From: Caecitellus pseudoparvulus
Taxonomy: Eukaryota > Bigyra: Bicosoecida
DNA length: 64,000 nt
Direction: 5' to 3'
Assembly: GCA_965644315.1 (NCBI GenBank)
Contig: CBFFRQ010000068.1
Span: 62,001-126,000, forward strand
The position numbers and the translations under genes are program-made. Positions 20,546 to 32,500 of the stretch are shown here, one piece after another. Within the stretch, counting starts at the first letter, position 1. The number at the start of each line of letters is the position of its first letter. The notes under the pieces are model-generated. The model saw only the letters and a list, made by a program, of their open reading frames with translations, did not search any database and was not told where the DNA came from.

Positions 20546-23500
20546 ATGTGGTGCACTGTAGCAAACACCGCCTTGCTTGCCGCTGTTATCTTCAGCTGCC
20601 TGGAGCAGGGCATGGCCCAAGGCAATTGGACCATAGTTAGTCTGGGAGGGGGACTTGTTTCACCCAACCAAACCCTCGTCCTCGACGTACTTGAGGCAGG
20701 CGCTGCCGGGGCCCTGCTCGAACTCCAGGCGAATTTCTCAGGCAACGCCACCGGGCAGGCCAGGCCGCAATGGGCCATGACTTCAGAGCCCATGGCAGCC
20801 CTTAGTCTCTTTCAAGTGAATGAGACCCTCAATATGAGTACTTCTTCGACCGCCACATTGTTCACGGTAGCGAGCTTAGACTATGAGGCAACCTTCGGCT
20901 CCGAACTGCGCCTAAATGTCTCAATCTTCCAGTCGGGAGAAACCCATGACACAGCTTACGTTTCCATAAACATCACCAATGTTAACGAGCCCGTGAGCAT
21001 CAGCAGTGTGGGGGGCGTGGCCCCGGCAGGCGGCGCTGTGAGCGTGCCGGCTGTGCTGGAGGGCGCCGGGAGCTCTGGGGCTGTGGTGGGCCGTGTGCTG
21101 GCGGCGGACGAGGACGTGGACAGTGTGGGCGTGTGGTCCATTGACAGCGTCGTGCCGAGTGTGGCGGGTGTGGAGTTTGGTGTGGTGGTGGACGGGGGGG
21201 ACACCCGCAACCTGACGGTGGACCTGACGGTGGTGGGCGTGCCGCTGAACTACGAGGACGCCGCAGGGTACAACGTGACGGTGTCTGTGACTGACGGGTC
21301 TGCAGGGGGGGGCAGCTTGGACAGCGTGGTGGTGTGGGTGCCAGTGGGGGACGTGAACGAGCCCGTGAGCATCAGCAGTGTGGGGGGCGTGGCCCCGGCA
21401 GGCGGCGCTGTGAGCGTGCCGGCTGTGCTGGAGGGCGCCGGGAGCTCTGGGGCTGTGGTGGGCCGTGTGCTGGCGGCGGACGAGGACGTGGACAGTGTGG
21501 GCGTGTGGTCCATTGACAGCGTCGTGCCGAGCGTGGCGGGTGTGGAGTTTGGTGTGGTAGTGGACGGGGGGGACACCCGCAACCTGACGGTGGACCTGAC
21601 GGTGGTAGGCGTGCCGCTGAACTACGAGGACGCCGCAGGGTACAACGTGACGGTGTCTGTGACTGACGGGTCTGCAGGGGGGGGCAGCTTGGACAGCGTG
21701 GTGGTGTGGGTGCCAGTGGGGGACGTGAACGAGCCCGTGAGCATCAGCAGTGTGGGGGGCGTGGCCCCGGCAGGCGGCGCTGTGAGCGTGCCGGCTGTGC
21801 TGGAGGGCGCCGGGAGCTCTGGGGCTGTGGTGGGCCGTGTGCTGGCGGCGGACGAGGACGTGGACAGTGTGGGCGTGTGGTCCATTGACAGCGTCGTGCC
21901 GAGCGTGGCGGGTGTGGAGTTTGGTGTGGTGGTGGACGGGGGGGACACCCGCAACCTGACGGTGGACCTGACGGTGGTGGGCGTGCCGCTGAACTACGAG
22001 GACGCCGCAGGGTACAACGTGACGGTGTCTGTGACTGACGGGTCTGCAGGGGGGGGCAGCTTGGACAGCGTGGTGGTGTGGGTGCCAGTGGGGGACGTGA
22101 ACGAGCCCGTGAGCATCAGCAGTGTGGGGGGCGTGGCCCCGGCAGGCGGCGCTGTGAGCGTGCCGGCTGTGCTGGAGGGCGCCGGGAGCTCTGGGGCTGT
22201 GGTGGGCCGTGTGCTGGCGGCGGACGAGGACGTGGACAGTGTGGGCGTGTGGTCCATTGACAGCGTCGTGCCGAGTGTGGCGGGTGTGGAGTTTGGTGTG
22301 GTGGTGGACGGGGGGGACACCCGCAACCTGACGGTGGACCTGACGGTGGTAGGCGTGCCGCTGAACTACGAGGACGCCGCAGGGTACAACGTGACGGTGT
22401 CTGTGACTGACGGGTCTGCAGGGGGGGGCAGCTTGGACAGCGTGGTGGTGTGGGTGCCAGTGGGGGACGTGAACGAGCCCGTGAGCATCAGCAGTGTGGG
22501 GGGCGTGGCCCCGGCAGGCGGCGCTGTGAGCGTGCCGGCTGTGCTGGAGGGCGCCGGGAGCTCTGGGGCTGTGGTGGGCCGTGTGCTGGCGGCGGACGAG
22601 GACGTGGACAGTGTGGGCGTGTGGTCCATTGACAGCGTCGTGCCGAGCGTGGCGGGTGTGGAGTTTGGTGTGGTGGTGGACGGGGGGGACACCCGCAACC
22701 TGACGGTGGACCTGACGGTGGTGGGCGTGCCGCTGAACTACGAGGACGCCGCAGGGTACAACGTGACGGTGTCTGTGACTGACGGGTCTGCAGGGGGGCA
22801 GCTTGGACAGCGTGGTGGTGTGGGTGCCAGTGGGGGACGTGAACGAGCCCGTGAGCATCAGCAGTGTGGGGGGCGTGGCCCCGGCAGGCGGCGCTGTGAG
22901 CGTGCCGGCTGTGCTGGAGGGCGCCGGGAGCTCTGGGGCTGTGGTGGGCCGTGTGCTGGCGGCGGACGAGGACGTGGACAGTGTGGGCGTGTGGTCCATT
23001 GACAGCGTCGTGCCGAGTGTGGCGGGTGTGGAGTTTGGTGTGGTGGTGGACGGGGGGGACACCCGCAACCTGACGGTGGACCTGACGGTGGTGGGCGTGC
23101 CGCTGAACTACGAGGACGCCGCAGGGTACAACGTGACGGTGTCTGTGACTGACGGGTCTGCAGGGGGGGGCAGCTTGGACAGCGTGGTGGTGTGGGTGCC
23201 AGTGGGGGACGTGAACGAGCCCGTGAGCATCAGCAGTGTGGGGGGCGTGGCCCCGGCAGGCGGCGCTGTGAGCGTGCCGGCTGTGCTGGAGGGCGCCGGG
23301 AGCTCTGGGGCTGTGGTGGGCCGTGTGCTGGCGGCGGACGAGGACGTGGACAGTGTGGGCGTGTGGTCCATTGACAGCGTCGTGCCGAGCGTGGCGGGTG
23401 TGGAGTTTGGTGTGGTAGTGGACGGGGGGGACACCCGCAACCTGACGGTGGACCTGACGGTGGTGGGCGTGCCGCTGAACTACGAGGACGCCGCAGGGTA

Positions 23501-26500
23501 CAACGTGACGGTGTCTGTGACTGACGGGTCTGCAGGGGGGGGCAGCTTGGACAGCGTGGTGGTGTGGGTGCCAGTGGGGGACGTGAACGAGCCCGTGAGC
23601 ATCAGCAGTGTGGGGGGCGTGGCCCCGGCAGGCGGCGCTGTGAGCGTGCCGGCTGTGCTGGAGGGCGCCGGGAGCTCTGGGGCTGTGGTGGGCCGTGTGC
23701 TGGCGGCGGACGAGGACGTGGACAGTGTGGGCGTGTGGTCCATTGACAGCGTCGTGCCGAGTGTGGCGGGTGTGGAGTTTGGTGTGGTAGTGGACGGGGG
23801 GGACACCCGCAACCTGACGGTGGACCTGACGGTGGTGGGCGTGCCGCTGAACTACGAGGACGCCGCAGGGTACAACGTGACGGTGTCTGTGACTGACGGG
23901 TCTGCAGGGGGGGGCAGCTTGGACAGCGTGGTGGTGTGGGTGCCAGTGGGGGACGTGAACGAGCCCGTGAGCATCAGCAGTGTGGGGGGCGTGGCCCCGG
24001 CAGGCGGCGCTGTGAGCGTGCCGGCTGTGCTGGAGGGCGCCGGGAGCTCTGGGGCTGTGGTGGGCCGTGTGCTGGCGGCGGACGAGGACGTGGACAGTGT
24101 GGGCGTGTGGTCCATTGACAGCGTCGTGCCGAGCGTGGCGGGTGTGGAGTTTGGTGTGGTGGTGGACGGGGGGGACACCCGCAACCTGACGGTGGACCTG
24201 ACGGTGGTGGGCGTGCCGCTGAACTACGAGGACGCCGCAGGGTACAACGTGACGGTGTCTGTGACTGACGGGTCTGCAGGGGGGGGCAGCTTGGACAGCG
24301 TGGTGGTGTGGGTGCCAGTGGGGGACGTGAACGAGCCCGTGAGCATCAGCAGTGTGGGGGGCGTGGCCCCGGCAGGCGGCGCTGTGAGCGTGCCGGCTGT
24401 GCTGGAGGGCGCCGGGAGCTCTGGGGCTGTGGTGGGCCGTGTGCTGGCGGCGGACGAGGACGTGGACAGTGTGGGCGTGTGGTCCATTGACAGCGTCGTG
24501 CCGAGTGTGGCGGGTGTGGAGTTTGGTGTGGTGGTGGACGGGGGGGACACCCGCAACCTGACGGTGGACCTGACGGTGGTGGGCGTGCCGCTGAACTACG
24601 AGGACGCCGCAGGGTACAACGTGACGGTGTCTGTGACTGACGGGTCTGCAGGGGGGGGCAGCTTGGACAGCGTGGTGGTGTGGGTGCCAGTGGGGGACGT
24701 GAACGAGCCCGTGAGCATCAGCAGTGTGGGGGGCGTGGCCCCGGCAGGCGGCGCTGTGAGCGTGCCGGCTGTGCTGGAGGGCGCCGGGAGCTCTGGGGCT
24801 GTGGTGGGCCGTGTGCTGGCGGCGGACGAGGACGTGGACAGTGTGGGCGTGTGGTCCATTGACAGCGTCGTGCCGAGCGTGGCGGGTGTGGAGTTTGGTG
24901 TGGTGGTGGACGGGGGGGACACCCGCAACCTGACGGTGGACCTGACGGTGGTGGGCGTGCCGCTGAACTACGAGGACGCCGCAGGGTACAACGTGACGGT
25001 GTCTGTGACTGACGGGTCTGCAGGGGCCCGCAGCTTGGACAGCGTGGTGGTGTGGGTGCCAGTGGGGGACGTGAACGAGCCCGTGAGCATCAGCAGTGTG
25101 GGGGGCGTGGCCCCGGCAGGCGGCGCTGTGAGCGTGCCGGCTGTGCTGGAGGGCGCCGGGAGCTCTGGGGCTGTGGTGGGCCGTGTGCTGGCGGCGGACG
25201 AGGACGTGGACAGTGTGGGCGTGTGGTCCATTGACAGCGTCGTGCCGAGTGTGGCGGGTGTGGAGTTTGGTGTGGTGGTGGACGGGGGGGACACCCGCAA
25301 CCTGACGGTGGACCTGACGGTGGTGGGCGTGCCGCTGAACTACGAGGACGCCGCAGGGTACAACGTGACGGTGTCTGTGACTGACGGGTCTGCAGGGGGG
25401 GGCAGCTTGGACAGCGTGGTGGTGTGGGTGCCAGTGGGGGACGTGAACGAGCCCGTGAGCATCAGCAGTGTGGGGGGCGTGGCCCCGGCAGGCGGCGCTG
25501 TGAGCGTGCCGGCTGTGCTGGAGGGCGCCGGGAGCTCTGGGGCTGTGGTGGGCCGTGTGCTGGCGGCGGACGAGGACGTGGACAGTGTGGGCGTGTGGTC
25601 CATTGACAGCGTCGTGCCGAGCGTGGCGGGTGTGGAGTTTGGTGTGGTAGTGGACGGGGGGGACACCCGCAACCTGACGGTGGACCTGACGGTGGTGGGC
25701 GTGCCGCTGAACTACGAGGACGCCGCAGGGTACAACGTGACGGTGTCTGTGACTGACGGGTCTGCAGGGGGGGGCAGCTTGGACAGCGTGGTGGTGTGGG
25801 TGCCAGTGGGGGACGTGAACGAGCCCGTGAGCATCAGCAGTGTGGGGGGCGTGGCCCCGGCAGGCGGCGCTGTGAGCGTGCCGGCTGTGCTGGAGGGCGC
25901 CGGGAGCTCTGGGGCTGTGGTGGGCCGTGTGCTGGCGGCGGACGAGGACGTGGACAGTGTGGGCGTGTGGTCCATTGACAGCGTCGTGCCGAGTGTGGCG
26001 GGTGTGGAGTTTGGTGTGGTAGTGGACGGGGGGGACACCCGCAACCTGACGGTGGACCTGACGGTGGTGGGCGTGCCGCTGAACTACGAGGACGCCGCAG
26101 GGTACAACGTGACGGTGTCTGTGACTGACGGGTCTGCAGGGGGGGGCAGCTTGGACAGCGTGGTGGTGTGGGTGCCAGTGGGGGACGTGAACGAGCCCGT
26201 GAGCATCAGCAGTGTGGGGGGCGTGGCCCCGGCAGGCGGCGCTGTGAGCGTGCCGGCTGTGCTGGAGGGCGCCGGGAGCTCTGGGGCTGTGGTGGGCCGT
26301 GTGCTGGCGGCGGACGAGGACGTGGACAGTGTGGGCGTGTGGTCCATTGACAGCGTCGTGCCGAGTGTGGCGGGTGTGGAGTTTGGTGTGGTAGTGGACG
26401 GGGGGGACACCCGCAACCTGACGGTGGACCTGACGGTGGTGGGCGTGCCGCTGAACTACGAGGACGCCGCAGGGTACAACGTGACGGTGTCTGTGACTGA

Positions 26501-29500
26501 CGGGTCTGCAGGGGGGGGCAGCTTGGACAGCGTGGTGGTGTGGGTGCCAGTGGGGGACGTGAACGAGCCCGTGAGCATCAGCAGTGTGGGGGGCGTGGCC
26601 CCGGCAGGCGGCGCTGTGAGCGTGCCGGCTGTGCTGGAGGGCGCCGGGAGCTCTGGGGCTGTGGTGGGCCGTGTGCTGGCGGCGGACGAGGACGTGGACA
26701 GTGTGGGCGTGTGGTCCATTGACAGCGTCGTGCCGAGCGTGGCGGGTGTGGAGTTTGGTGTGGTAGTGGACGGGGGGGACACCCGCAACCTGACGGTGGA
26801 CCTGACGGTGGTGGGCGTGCCGCTGAACTACGAGGACGCCGCAGGGTACAACGTGACGGTGTCTGTGACTGACGGGTCTGCAGGGGGGGGCAGCTTGGAC
26901 AGCGTGGTGGTGTGGGTGCCAGTGGGGGACGTGAACGAGGTTTTCAGCATATTTGCTCCACGCTTGAGTGTTTCAGAGCAGGCCAGTATTGGCACTGTGA
27001 TTGGTCAAGTCTCTATGTCCGATCCCGATCTAGGCTCCACTTTGAATGGTCAACACAACGTCTCAAGGTTTTCTCTCAATACTTCGACGCCTTTGTTCAG
27101 CGTGTCATCTGATGGGCAGGTGCGTGTTGCAAGTGACCTTGATTTTGACACGTTGACAAACCCTGCAACTGAGACTAAGTATCCCGTCAATGTGACTATC
27201 GTTGTCATGGACTCCCCCGGCACTGGGTTTGGCTTTGAGCTCGAATCCTCGTTCCTTGTTGACATTGTGAACGTTGACGAGCCGCCCGTGCCGTTTGTTG
27301 TTGTGGCAGGGCAAGGAGGGCTGGATGCAGTGTTCACGGAAGGGCCACCCGAGACATTGTTCCTTCTTGACGATATTCGCTCAGCGACATCTATTGTCTT
27401 CGAAGATCCTGACGGGACGCCGATCGCGGTGTCTGTTGACGTTGGTCCTCCTGGGTCGACCCCTCCCTGTGCCGCAGGGCAGTTTGTCGCTGATAATTCC
27501 ACCGTTGGCAATCCCGGTATTCGCCCAAGCGGTTTCCTGGACTTCGAGACATTCTCAAGGTGCACCCTGCAACTGCAAGTGCTCGACAAAGCAGGGGGCG
27601 CAGGGTTTTTATCGACATCCTACACTGTCACTGTTATTGTGCAGGATACAAACGATCCGGCTGTAGTCGCTGACATGGCCTTTAAAATCCCGGAAAACTC
27701 CGGCCCAGGTACTTGCTTGGAAGCTGACCCGCCGGCTTCGGCCGACTACATCAACGTGACCGTCGGGTCTTCGATGCAGAATGTGACGGTGTTTGTGAAC
27801 CAGACTGTCGCGTGCATGGTGAACGTGTCCGGCGTGAATGGGACAAGCTCCTTGCAGCCTGGGAACTGCACAGAGGTGGTTGCCACTGAGGTTGAACGTG
27901 AAGTTCCGCTGTTCCAGCGCTGCTATGTTGTCCCATTCACTGATGCTGATGTGACCGATAGGTACTCAGGTGTGCAGCCATACAGCACTGTCCCGAGTTT
28001 GAGCACTGATGTGTCAAGTGACACCGGGTTGCACTTATTCTCGGTCAATTCCTCACATGGGTTCCTAGTCGTCGCAAGTGGCTCGCCTGTTGACCACGAA
28101 GACTTTCTGCCCACCGGCGGGGTGGTCAACGTCACGATTGCCGTCACAGACCAAGCCGGTGTCTTCGGCACAGGAACTATGCGAGTTACCATTGTGGATG
28201 TACCTGAAGCCCCACAATTCGTAGCTGCGCCATACTCGTTCAATGTGCCGGAAATCAGCCCCCCAGGTTTCTCTTTGGGTGGCATGTCAACCTTGAACGG
28301 ATCGTCATTCCCGCTTCCTGCTGTTGCTGCCGTGGACGAGGATGGCGGAGGGTCCCCTGTTACGTACTCCCTCGTCAGTGCCGACCCTGCTTACTGTTTA
28401 GGCTGGGTCGTACTGGATCCAAGTAATGGCTCGATGGTGCTTTCGTCCGTCGGCAGCGGTTCTCTGGACTTTGAGCAATTGTCGTTCTTCTCACTGCTCA
28501 TTGCTGCCAGTGACGGTGTGCTCTCAACCACGACAAATGTTTCTGTTTTCGTTTCGAACGTCAACGAGCGGCCCCAGCTCGTGAGTGTTGTCACAGAGCT
28601 GGTTGTGTCAGAGGATGCACCCATGGGAGCTGTGCTCCTTTCCCAAGCAGGTGTCGCACGCCCTGCCAACGCCTCAGATCCTGATGGGGCGACGGTGTTT
28701 GAGTATGGAATTGGCGCGTCTTCTTTGCCCGGACTTTTTGTTGTCGATGCGACCTCCGGAGAGGTGTCAGTCAGCCAGCCGAGTTTGTTAAACTTCGAGA
28801 TAGTGGCTGAGTACTGGATCGAGTTTATCGTCTCTGATGGCGATTTGTCTGTCGCTGCCAACGTATCCATCCAAGTTCTAGACGCGAATGACTCGCCTGC
28901 TGCTCTGGATGGTGTGTTTGCTTTCCCTGAGCATGAATCTGTGGGGCAGGGCATCGGTGGAGTGCAGCTATCAGATGAAGACTCCACAGATAGCCTCAGT
29001 GTCGTTTTCTTGGATGGAAATGATGTGCTGGAGCTGGGCCCATTGCTCAGCGTGGAGGTATCACAGGCATCCCGAATAGCTGCGTTCACAGTTGCCCGTG
29101 ACGCGAATTTCGGAGGTCAGCCACGAACGTACTCTATTACAGCTGCAGTGTGCGATTTCAACTGCTCTGTCGTCGAGGTGCTGGCAAACTCGACAGCACG
29201 CGGGGCTTCCAGCTCCTTTTCTTTGACTGTGTCGATATTGCCCATCGAGGAGTTCCCAGTCTTTCTACCGACCACAGAGTACCTAGAAGAGAATGCGGAG
29301 CAGGGTTTTGCGTTTGCAAATGTCTTAGCGACAGACGAAGACATTGCTGAGCAGGGGGATACCCTCGCTTACTTCATTCGTGGGGTGCAGTCCCCCTCTA
29401 GCCTGGGTTTCGACTTCTTCGCGGTCGACCAGGCGTCCGGGTCCCTGAGGGTGGCAGACGGAGTCAGCAGCGTCCCTGGTTCAGCTGGCAGCATTGATTT

Positions 29501-32500
29501 TGAGACTGATTCTTGGTTTGAATTGCTCATGGAAGTGCGTGACTCCACCAACCGCAGCGTGTTTGGCAACGTGTCCGTGCTCGTGGTGGATGTTCCAGAG
29601 CCCCCCATGATGTCAACGACGCAGCTTTTCCTCGCTGAGAATTCGCCGACATGGTCTGCAGCAGGCCTGAATAGCACCGAGGTTGCAGTGGCAGGTGCTT
29701 CTATTGAGCCCTGCTCTGTGGCAGGGCCCTCCTCCCAACCGTTTGTTGTTTCCCATTCCGCCGTTGACGGCTTTCTCTCTGACTCAGCGCTGCTCAACTT
29801 GTGGAACTCTGCGCCTGTCGTGGGGTTGCCAGCGTTGGGGGGAAGCCAAGCTGTACATAGCAACTTGTCTGTGCTTCCTAGAATCGAAGTGTCAATGAGC
29901 CTGTTGGTGCGGAATGACAGCGATGTGGTCCTTGTTGAGGATGTGTCCAGGTCGGGCCAAGCCATCCGATTCATCAACCCTGCACATGCAGCTGCATTAG
30001 TCCAAGATGGCAGTGACGCTGGTTGCTTTTCGGGAACAGGTGCCGGTTGCACGAACTCAACTTTCGTGCCGCGGGAAGGCGCACTTGCTGGTGAAGTTGA
30101 GCCTCAAGTCGGTTTCAGCTTGTTTGTGGACGAAGCGGCGAGAGAGCCTTTCTCGGAGGACGGCCTTCCGCGCTCTCTCGGCGTTGGCATCGCGCTGACC
30201 AATGGAAGCGTCAACGCGGAAGTGTGGAGTCAGTACATGTTCGTACTAACTACATCCCTGTTCTTTGAGAAGGCCAACGCCTCCACCTCAGTGAACAGCT
30301 CAAGTCTGATTAGTCTGAACATCGTAAATCTAAACGAAGCTGCCAACATCTCGATTGAGAACTTTAACGAGCCATTTTTGCCGACTGTACGGGGAAAGGC
30401 GGCGCCCGGCACGCTGCTGACGGATTTGGAGTTCCACGTCGCCGACCCAGACGTGCAAGTTCTGGTGCCCCGTCTGAGCGTGCAGGACCCGAGAGATGAA
30501 TTATTCTTCACAGTCCTACCACCCACTCTGCAGCGGGATGGCTCCGGTGATTGGCCCACCCTTCAGCTCCAAGTCAACAGCACTGTCACTGCGGATGGCC
30601 TGCTGCCCATGACCATCTATTTGGAAGACCCTTCCTCTGTGTGCCTGTCTTCAGCACCCTTGGACTTCACCGTCTCGGTCCAAGACGTGAATGATGCTCC
30701 AGACTGGGTTGTTGGGACTGGGGAGTCCATGAATGTGTCTGTACCCGAGACGACTTACCCTCTTGATGTTGCAACCGTCGTGGCTTTAGATGAAGACTTG
30801 TGCCAGAACCTGGAGTACTCTGTTCTTGGTGATCTGGCGAGCCATTTCCTGGTGCAGCACCAACACATCAACTTGACGAAGTGTGGCACTGCGGAGCCTT
30901 TGCCACCAGGCATCAGTAGCCAGTATTTTGATGCTGTGTGTGAGGCTTGCGTGCTCGATGCTGGGTCTGAGCGCACGCTCATCTCCAAGTCTGCAGTGAT
31001 TCAGCTTGCTCGAAACTCGATCGACTTTGAAACCTTACAAGCCGAGCAATTTGGAGGAAAGTACACAGTTACGATTTCGGTTACTGACGAACCTTACTTG
31101 TTCTCCACGGTGCAGTCCAGGTACCTCCTCAGTTCAGTGGAGAATTCCCTGTCCAGAACGTCCACGCTGCAAGTGTTTGTATCGGACATGCCGGAGCAGC
31201 CACTGGTGACAAAGGTCAGCACAGCCCTGGGCGAGGGCCTTTCGACAGCTGGCAGTGAGAGCATTGTGCTTGATGGTGTTGACTTTCCTTCTGCCCACGC
31301 ACCCTTCCCGGGACTTCCGGTGCCGATTCGAGTAACATACCAGTCCAATGTCACTGCCGGCTCGCCCGAGTTTGAAGCCACAGGGTGTTTTGTGTCTGTG
31401 GGCTTCGTCCAAATCATCTGCAGTAGTGCTCCTGGGTTTGGGACTGACTTCTTCTTCAAAGTCCAGTTCGGCGACAGCAGCGACCCGAGATACAGGGGCA
31501 TGGTCGTTACCACTTCGCCCTTCTCAAACACGTCCATCAGCTACGCAAGGCCAACGGTTGACAGTCTGACCGGCCCTGGTACGGAAGACGCAGATACGGC
31601 AGGGGGGCAGCTCGTCACCATAAGGGGAGCTCAGTTCGGGACTCGGGCTGCCAACCGCGTCGACTTGGTGTCCTACGGGCCCAGTGCCTCAGAGTTTGTC
31701 GCGGCCAACTGCTCAGTCACTGTGGATCACAGCGAGATTCAGTGCTTGACTGCTGAGGGGCTCGGGACAGGCATCCGGTGGAGTGTCATGATAGCAGGGC
31801 AGAGCTGGCAGCAACCCGCGACCACTGGGTATGCCCGCCCCAACATTTCCCATGCGGTGGTGGGCACAGCGGATGGCCTGTTGCCCACAGCAGGGGGTGG
31901 GGTAGTGAACTTGCACGGAGTGAACATGGGCCCACTCTCTCCCCCGCCATCATTTGACACAACTGTCAGCAGCCTCCGGCTCGGGCTGACGACGCACACC
32001 AGTAACTCGTCCATTGCAAGCCTAGCAGAGCCTACGCTCTTGTCTTCGTCGTGTGATGTGTTAAGCGGCCACTCCCTTGTTCGCTGCGTCGTCCCGCCTG
32101 GCGTTGGTAAGGACTTGGCGATGCAGATCACTGTCGGGGGGCAAGTGTCCCCGGTGTCGCAAGCAACCGTTACCTTTCGGGCCCCTGGGGTTCGAGGGGC
32201 TTCGTGTGGCTCGGCAGCCACCCTTGCACGTGCTTTCCTTGAGCCTGGCGTTGCTGCGGGCGTTGAGGCTGGTACGCTCAATTCGTCCGCGCAGACTGCC
32301 TTCCTCGCTGCTGATTCTGTGTGTGCTCTGAGCACAGAGGGTGGGGCCGAAGTAGCCTTGCAAGGCACTGACTTTGGCAGGATTCAAGACGTCCCTCAAG
32401 TGCTTTTTGGTAGCAGACTCTCCGTGGCGAGCAACGCTAGTGGCGGGGCGGGCCAGGGCGCAAGTGGGCTGCACGCCATCGCGTCTGCAACTGTGACTCT

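Noticed and set aside
20921-26788. Long minus-strand ORFs (715 and many 110 residues) across the cadherin array
   Set aside because: They are shadows of the GC-rich repeat units on the opposite strand; their His/Thr/Pro-rich composition is a codon-bias artefact.
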